Below are positions 59,801 through 64,000 of a DNA stretch of 64,000 nucleotides, in pieces. Numbering within the stretch: position 1 is the first letter of the stretch; every line of letters begins with the position of its first letter. The notes beneath the pieces were generated by a model. It saw only the letters and a program-made list of their open reading frames with translations, ran no database searches and was not told where the DNA came from. Source of the stretch: Echiichthys vipera (Eukaryota > Chordata > Actinopteri > Perciformes > Trachinidae); NCBI GenBank assembly GCA_963691815.1, contig OY829659.1, forward strand, positions 18,828,741-18,892,740. Reading direction: 5' to 3'. The position numbers were made by a program, and so were the translations under genes.

Positions 59801-60186
59801 GATTGGCTGTTCAAACAGGAGACGCGCCTTACGTTCTAAAACCCACTGCCGGCGACTTGACAGGCTGAGTCGCAGGTGACACCAGCCAGTATGAGTCAAG
59901 ACGAGAAGGGCCAGTTCAAGTGTGCAACGTTTACCTGCAACGTTCTAAAATGGTTTCATCTATCACGAGTCTTTAGTCTGTTAAAGTAGCATTCAAGAAC
60001 TTAACTTAAATAAAATATCCCAAAAAATTACGGTTTGCATGATCGATGCTTGTGTTCTTTTGGGAATTGAGTCACATTTCTCATATGCTGAATAATCTAA
60101 CCTTTTGCCTCCTCTCTCCCCGCTCTGCTGTAGATCCAAAAAGAATAGTGGTTTATGATGAGACCAAGGATGGACCTGATCAGTGA
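53814..60186 (+). CDS. nufip2: NUFIP2, nuclear FMRP-interacting protein 2
   Basis: RNA-associated partner of FMRP, found with polyribosomes and stress granules; human NUFIP2 also cooperates with Roquin. Coding exons: 53814-53961, 55724-57415, 58474-58506, 60134-60186, all in phase: 641 aa (human 695). Exon 1 starts MEEQPKDR and has only a short HHHH and Gln/His-rich stretch where human has long His/Gln runs; it ends in the conserved 'ETQTKKTGY' junction. Exon 2 holds 'GSGSEGGYTTPKKRKAR', then the family's best-conserved block from about residue 282 ('KEDSWTLFKPPPVFPVDNSS' continuing through 'KISYASKVKENLNK'), and 'GDIFQNQWGLSFINEP' at about 446. The small last exons give 'EMEFIFNLQKQD' and 'PKRIVVYDETKDGPDQ', matching the vertebrate C-terminus. 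The protein is mostly low-complexity and has no enzymatic domain. Reading past the exon 2 donor gives a spurious 561-residue frame. Confidence 0.95.
53960..55723 (+). other. nufip2 intron 1
   Basis: The first 700 bases are unusually rich in GCTAA/TTAGC pentamers ('gagctaacgcttgctagcc', 'gcatttagctaactaatgtt', 'cctgctagctagcaactag'). The rest has no recognised element. It ends in a pyrimidine-rich acceptor 'ttccccccctttcag'-like tract before 55724. Confidence 0.5.
57476..58080. mobile_element. Fragment of a fish DNA transposon in nufip2 intron 2
   Basis: It starts 'aaaggggtcctattatgctt', the known left end of abundant fish hAT-like MITEs ('aaaggggacctattatgcttttcc'). The internal part runs to about 58075 with 'gcctgtcgtctgcaactcct', which is shared with 52895-52925. 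I do not see the matching right terminus, so the copy appears truncated or rearranged. It starts 61 bases after the exon 2 donor. Confidence 0.5.
59547..59563 (+). repeat. Poly-C tract (17 C)
   Basis: Uninterrupted C run in nufip2 intron 3. A TC/TA array follows at about 59739-59780. Confidence 0.9.
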
Positions 60187-63100
60187 GGTAGACGCTCTAC
60201 AGTACTTACCTTCGTCTTCTGGGTGCTGCGATTATCTACCTTGGGAATCCTAAATCCTGTTGGACAGATAGTGACAACTGTGAAAACATTGATAGTTTAG
60301 CATGACAGATTTTCCTTGGAATCTCCGGTGGAATAGCAGACTTCTCCGGGGGCATCAGACAAACACGCACACGCTCTGGAGGGACGTTAAAGGAGTTGAT
60401 CTGTGCCTCTCGAAACGATAAAAGGAACCTTGGAGCTGCGATGGCTGTTTGTCTCATGGCTCTTTAAGTATGATGTTCGGGAGTTAAACAAAGGAAGGTG
60501 TCATGGATTGCACCTCCCTAAGCCTTTATCCTGTTGAACTGCGGCAGCCGTCAGTCTGACTATGGAATGCCTCAGTCATTTTCTTTCTTCACGTATTCAA
60601 ATGAGTTCATTGTAGGTATGTTAGACGTTATACATACACATCTGTGTTCAAGCTTGAATTCATCGTGGAAGAAAGGAGAAAATGCTTTGCAAGAATGCCT
60701 TGAAGTTGTGGAGTTGAGATCTTTGGAGTTAAACTGTAAGTTAAGTGGAAGCCCATAGGTAAGGCCCCATCCAGGAAGGGAGAACCTTGTCTTAAGACCT
60801 TTTTTAGGGGAAATCAGAGCATCAAAATGAAACACTTGCTTTTTCTTTTATATCGTTTCGTCTGCCCTAACATGAGTGTTATCTGCACTGCAGTATGACC
60901 CCAGAGCACAGGTACAGAAGTGCCCAATTCGAAGGAACGCTACACCCCTTCATTTCATTATAACTGGTGAAATAAATATTTTAGTCAGTTGTCAGTTATT
61001 AAACATACATTTCATGCAGATTGTGATGAGATCAGCACAGACTATTCTTAAATTCATATTCATATATATATACCTTCTAATATGTGAATCCTGATTTAAG
61101 AATTAACTGAGTGACACAAGCAAGAGGCATTGCTAAAAAAAAAAAAAGGTCTTCTGCGTTTTGTGCTGTTTGTTCAGCAGCAAAACTCAGGGTGTCCATA
61201 CAGGTTATTTAGCCTGCTTTCTAAAATTTGTATTCCTCTTGTCAAAGGAACATGTGTTGCATTTTACGACTTAGATTTTTGTTTAGTTTTTTTCTGACTC
61301 AGCATTTGGTCTTGTCTGTCTTACGGCATCATATTTCTTGCATGTTTACTGGTGGAAATGAATGAGTCAGAGGTCACTGTTCATCGCCATACAAAGATAA
61401 CAGTAACACGACAATTGCAATACTAATCTAGGTTCCCTGACTAGCCACTTTGTCAAACTGTGTTGAAATGTGAAGATGAGTTGTACTTTTATGTTTTACT
61501 GTTGGTAACCTTTTACATTTGCAAACCAGTGTGCAATAACACCGTGTTATGTGTTATCCATACAATGCGTGAAATGGGTTATATGGAACTACAGAATCAT
61601 TACCCAAGATGCTGGTGTGGTTTGTTCAAAACTGTTTTTAAAGTGTGTTTTCCGTTTGTTGCACACATTCTCATGTGATTTTTGCTAATGAGCTCACGTA
61701 GAAAGATCTAATTAAAGTCTAGGGAGCCTAAATTCACTAACTGCTAACGGGCCAGCTGTGACATTACTTTCATCATCATCTCCAAATCAGGATTGGTTTA
61801 TTCAACATAAAGAACGAACTGTCCAGGTTTTTTTTTCCTCTCTAGAAGATATGATTTGGTTAATGTGTGGATTAATAGCACTTTATGTAAACTAATTGCT
61901 TTTATCTTTTAATTACTAGAGAGATCTATATGTACTGACGATAAATACTCCTTGAAAGAATGGCTCTGGGCTGTTACTTTTCAGAAAAAAAAAACAAGTT
62001 GATAAATACAGAATTATTAAATGTAACTCAGGTAGTGTTGATAAAGCCATGACTATGTTAAATATTGTTTTTTGCCAAATGGCCCCTGTCATGTAATGTT
62101 CTGAATTTGGAAATGTTGAATTGGAGTCCTATTATATAGAGTCTCATGATGATGATGTGACAAAACACCAAATACTTTCCTGTCATGGCATGCAAGGTGT
62201 TGTCATTGTCATTTTGGGCTCTAAAAATATACATTTTACTGTTTATTTCCCCCTTTTTTTTTAAAAGCACATTGCTTCATGCGCTGTTTTCTATGTATAC
62301 TAGACTGTAATCTTGCAATCTCTAATGCTTCTTTTTCTCCCTCGTGTTCATAGTGAAGCACCTCTTGATTTCCTATTGCTGATCATCAGTGGTGTTTCCA
62401 ACTGGTAGCTACACTCTGTATGAGCTTTCAAGTACACTTGTTTCCACTGTGTCCTGATTAGGCTGCACTGCAGCTTGTACTTGTGCACTGAGAGGGAAAG
62501 TCAGAACTGCAGCCAGTTGTCTTGACATTTAACTTCCACGTCTAATCTCAGTCAGCTCTCTGGTATTTAAAATGCTTGTGTTTTTTCATTTCCATTGTAC
62601 GTGTGTGATGGATGAGTGTATCATCAGATGCTGCCCTCCGAATGAGAACAATTGTGTCGGATCTGGTGTATGACGAAGGGCATTTGAGTAGACTCTCATT
62701 AGCATTTAGACTTTTTTTATGTGCTTGTGGAAATTGACATTTAATCTGGCATAAAGTTACACTAAACTTGCAATTTAATTTCATCCATAATCCATCGACA
62801 AAACGACATCAGGGTCCATATGGTAAATGCCAAATTGTTCAGGCTGAAGGCATTATCAGCGGACAGTGGTGCATCTATAGGCTTCTAAATGTAAAACAGG
62901 GTGATCAAACATGATTAGTATTTGATGTTACTGTAGTCTTACCACCTTTTTTTCTCCTTTCTTTTTAAAATATTAAGTTTGCTTTTGAGAGGATGGTCCT
63001 GTACAGGGAAATCAGAATCTCCTGTCCTCCCACCCCAAGGCTCCTCTTTTTTTAAGCACTTAATACAGCAAAAAGGCTATGTTGAATATGCATTTATAAA

Positions 63101-64000
63101 GATAGAACTGTAATTTAGCATTGTAGCCTGCAAACCAAAAACAGGTTCTTGAAGCTGAGTAGATGGTTAATCAGTGATGATGGGGGGGCGGTGGATTGAA
63201 CGACTGACTGTTGAGAAAGTAAAGCCTGATGATGTGGTGTTTATACTTCCACCCCCTCAGGATGTGCAATCACCTCAAGGACGCTGATGCAGGCTTCCAG
63301 GTTGTGAGTGGCGAGTTTGGCCTCGTTGTTTCGTGGGTGTGTGTCCATAGCGAGTTCTTCCTATTATATGCAAGTTGCTCGTATATTTCGAAATCCCCTC
63401 CCTCCCTCCCTACGTTGTTTCATGTTCAGGTGCCTGTGTGAAAAAAATATATACTTTTACAGCAATTTTGATTGTTTAAAATCTGCTTCCAGCATATATC
63501 CGTGCCATTTTTTGTTTGTTTCTTCTTTTTTTGTTTGTGTAACATTTGCAATGCTGTTTAAGTTTCCTTACAGCCAATCCTAATCTCTTCTTCTTTTAAG
63601 AAACATGGACGCAGCTAAAAGCAATGAGCATTTTATGTGTTTTCGTAGGTGTTGAAATTGTCATGGCTTGTGTTCAGATTTGTGTAACCTAAAGCCAAAA
63701 TCAGTTTGAATGGGACGGATGACAACCGCGTGCTGCCGTACACTCATGCCGGTCCAATGTGGAACCGATGTCTGAAGTAGCACATAGTTGATTTGAACTG
63801 ATTTAACAAATTTAATGTTTTAATGTGTTTTTAAAAAGGTTTTTATTTTTGAGTTATTACCTAATTTATCCATAGATGCACAAGTAGGATGAGACTAAAA
63901 GGAATAATTGATACAGAAAATCAAGATGTCTCAGTTTTAGATGATTTAGTTACTGAGAAGACTTGCGTAGACTTATTTCTTCTCCCAATAGCACCGATGT
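60187..64000 (+). other. nufip2: Presumed nufip2 3' UTR and downstream DNA
   Basis: It follows the TGA at 60184-60186. No other gene was recognised to the window edge. Human NUFIP2 has a very long 3' UTR, and this stretch is AT-rich with T runs and few obvious transposons, which would suit one. An early AATAAA is at about 60970 ('ggtgaaataaatatt'). How far the transcript extends, and whether it crosses the window edge, cannot be decided here. Confidence 0.4.

Overview
The window is nuclear DNA from a ray-finned, probably percomorph, teleost. It holds four protein-coding genes with many short exons and GT-AG introns. Their translations match vertebrate proteins exon by exon. The intergenic and intronic DNA carries fish-type transposons (L1-like and L2/Rex-like LINEs, Tc1, a Penelope-like fragment, several MITEs) and TG, TA and TAA microsatellites. 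Nothing looks bacterial or viral.

Layout: 1-8290 has no recognisable gene. It contains an internally deleted LINE-1 (2831-4653) and, from about 5730, the probable 3' UTR of the next gene. tbc1d8b (minus strand, 22671 to 8291, 21 coding exons, 1140 aa) is a Rab-GAP with two GRAM domains, a TBC domain and an EF-hand. A 2.7 kb spacer with a ZNF143-type site on one side and NRF1/YY1-like sites on the other separates it from the divergently transcribed aifm1 (plus strand, 25369-39057, 24 coding exons, about 806 aa if all are used), the mitochondrial apoptosis-inducing factor. Next are glra4 (plus strand, 41568-50326, 10 coding exons, 479 aa), a strychnine-type glycine receptor alpha subunit, and nufip2 (plus strand, 53814-60186, 4 coding exons, 641 aa), an FMRP-interacting RNA-associated protein. 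A long presumed nufip2 3' UTR runs towards the right edge.

The genes form no operon-like unit. They are neighbours whose human counterparts lie mostly on the X chromosome (TBC1D8B, AIFM1, GLRA4), with NUFIP2 as the exception. 

The most notable content is inside aifm1. Between the membrane anchor and the FAD domain lies a Pro/Glu/Ala-rich linker of about 200 residues made of phase 1-1 cassette exons. Three of these exons (72+72+78 nt) are duplicated in tandem within a 1.4 kb repeat whose central part is almost identical while its outer part has diverged. aifm1 intron 1 holds a decayed Tc1 transposon interrupted by a Penelope-like fragment with a complete hammerhead-ribozyme core on the minus strand. 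Exon boundaries were assigned by eye from splice sites, reading phase and recalled family sequence. No alignment or search was run.
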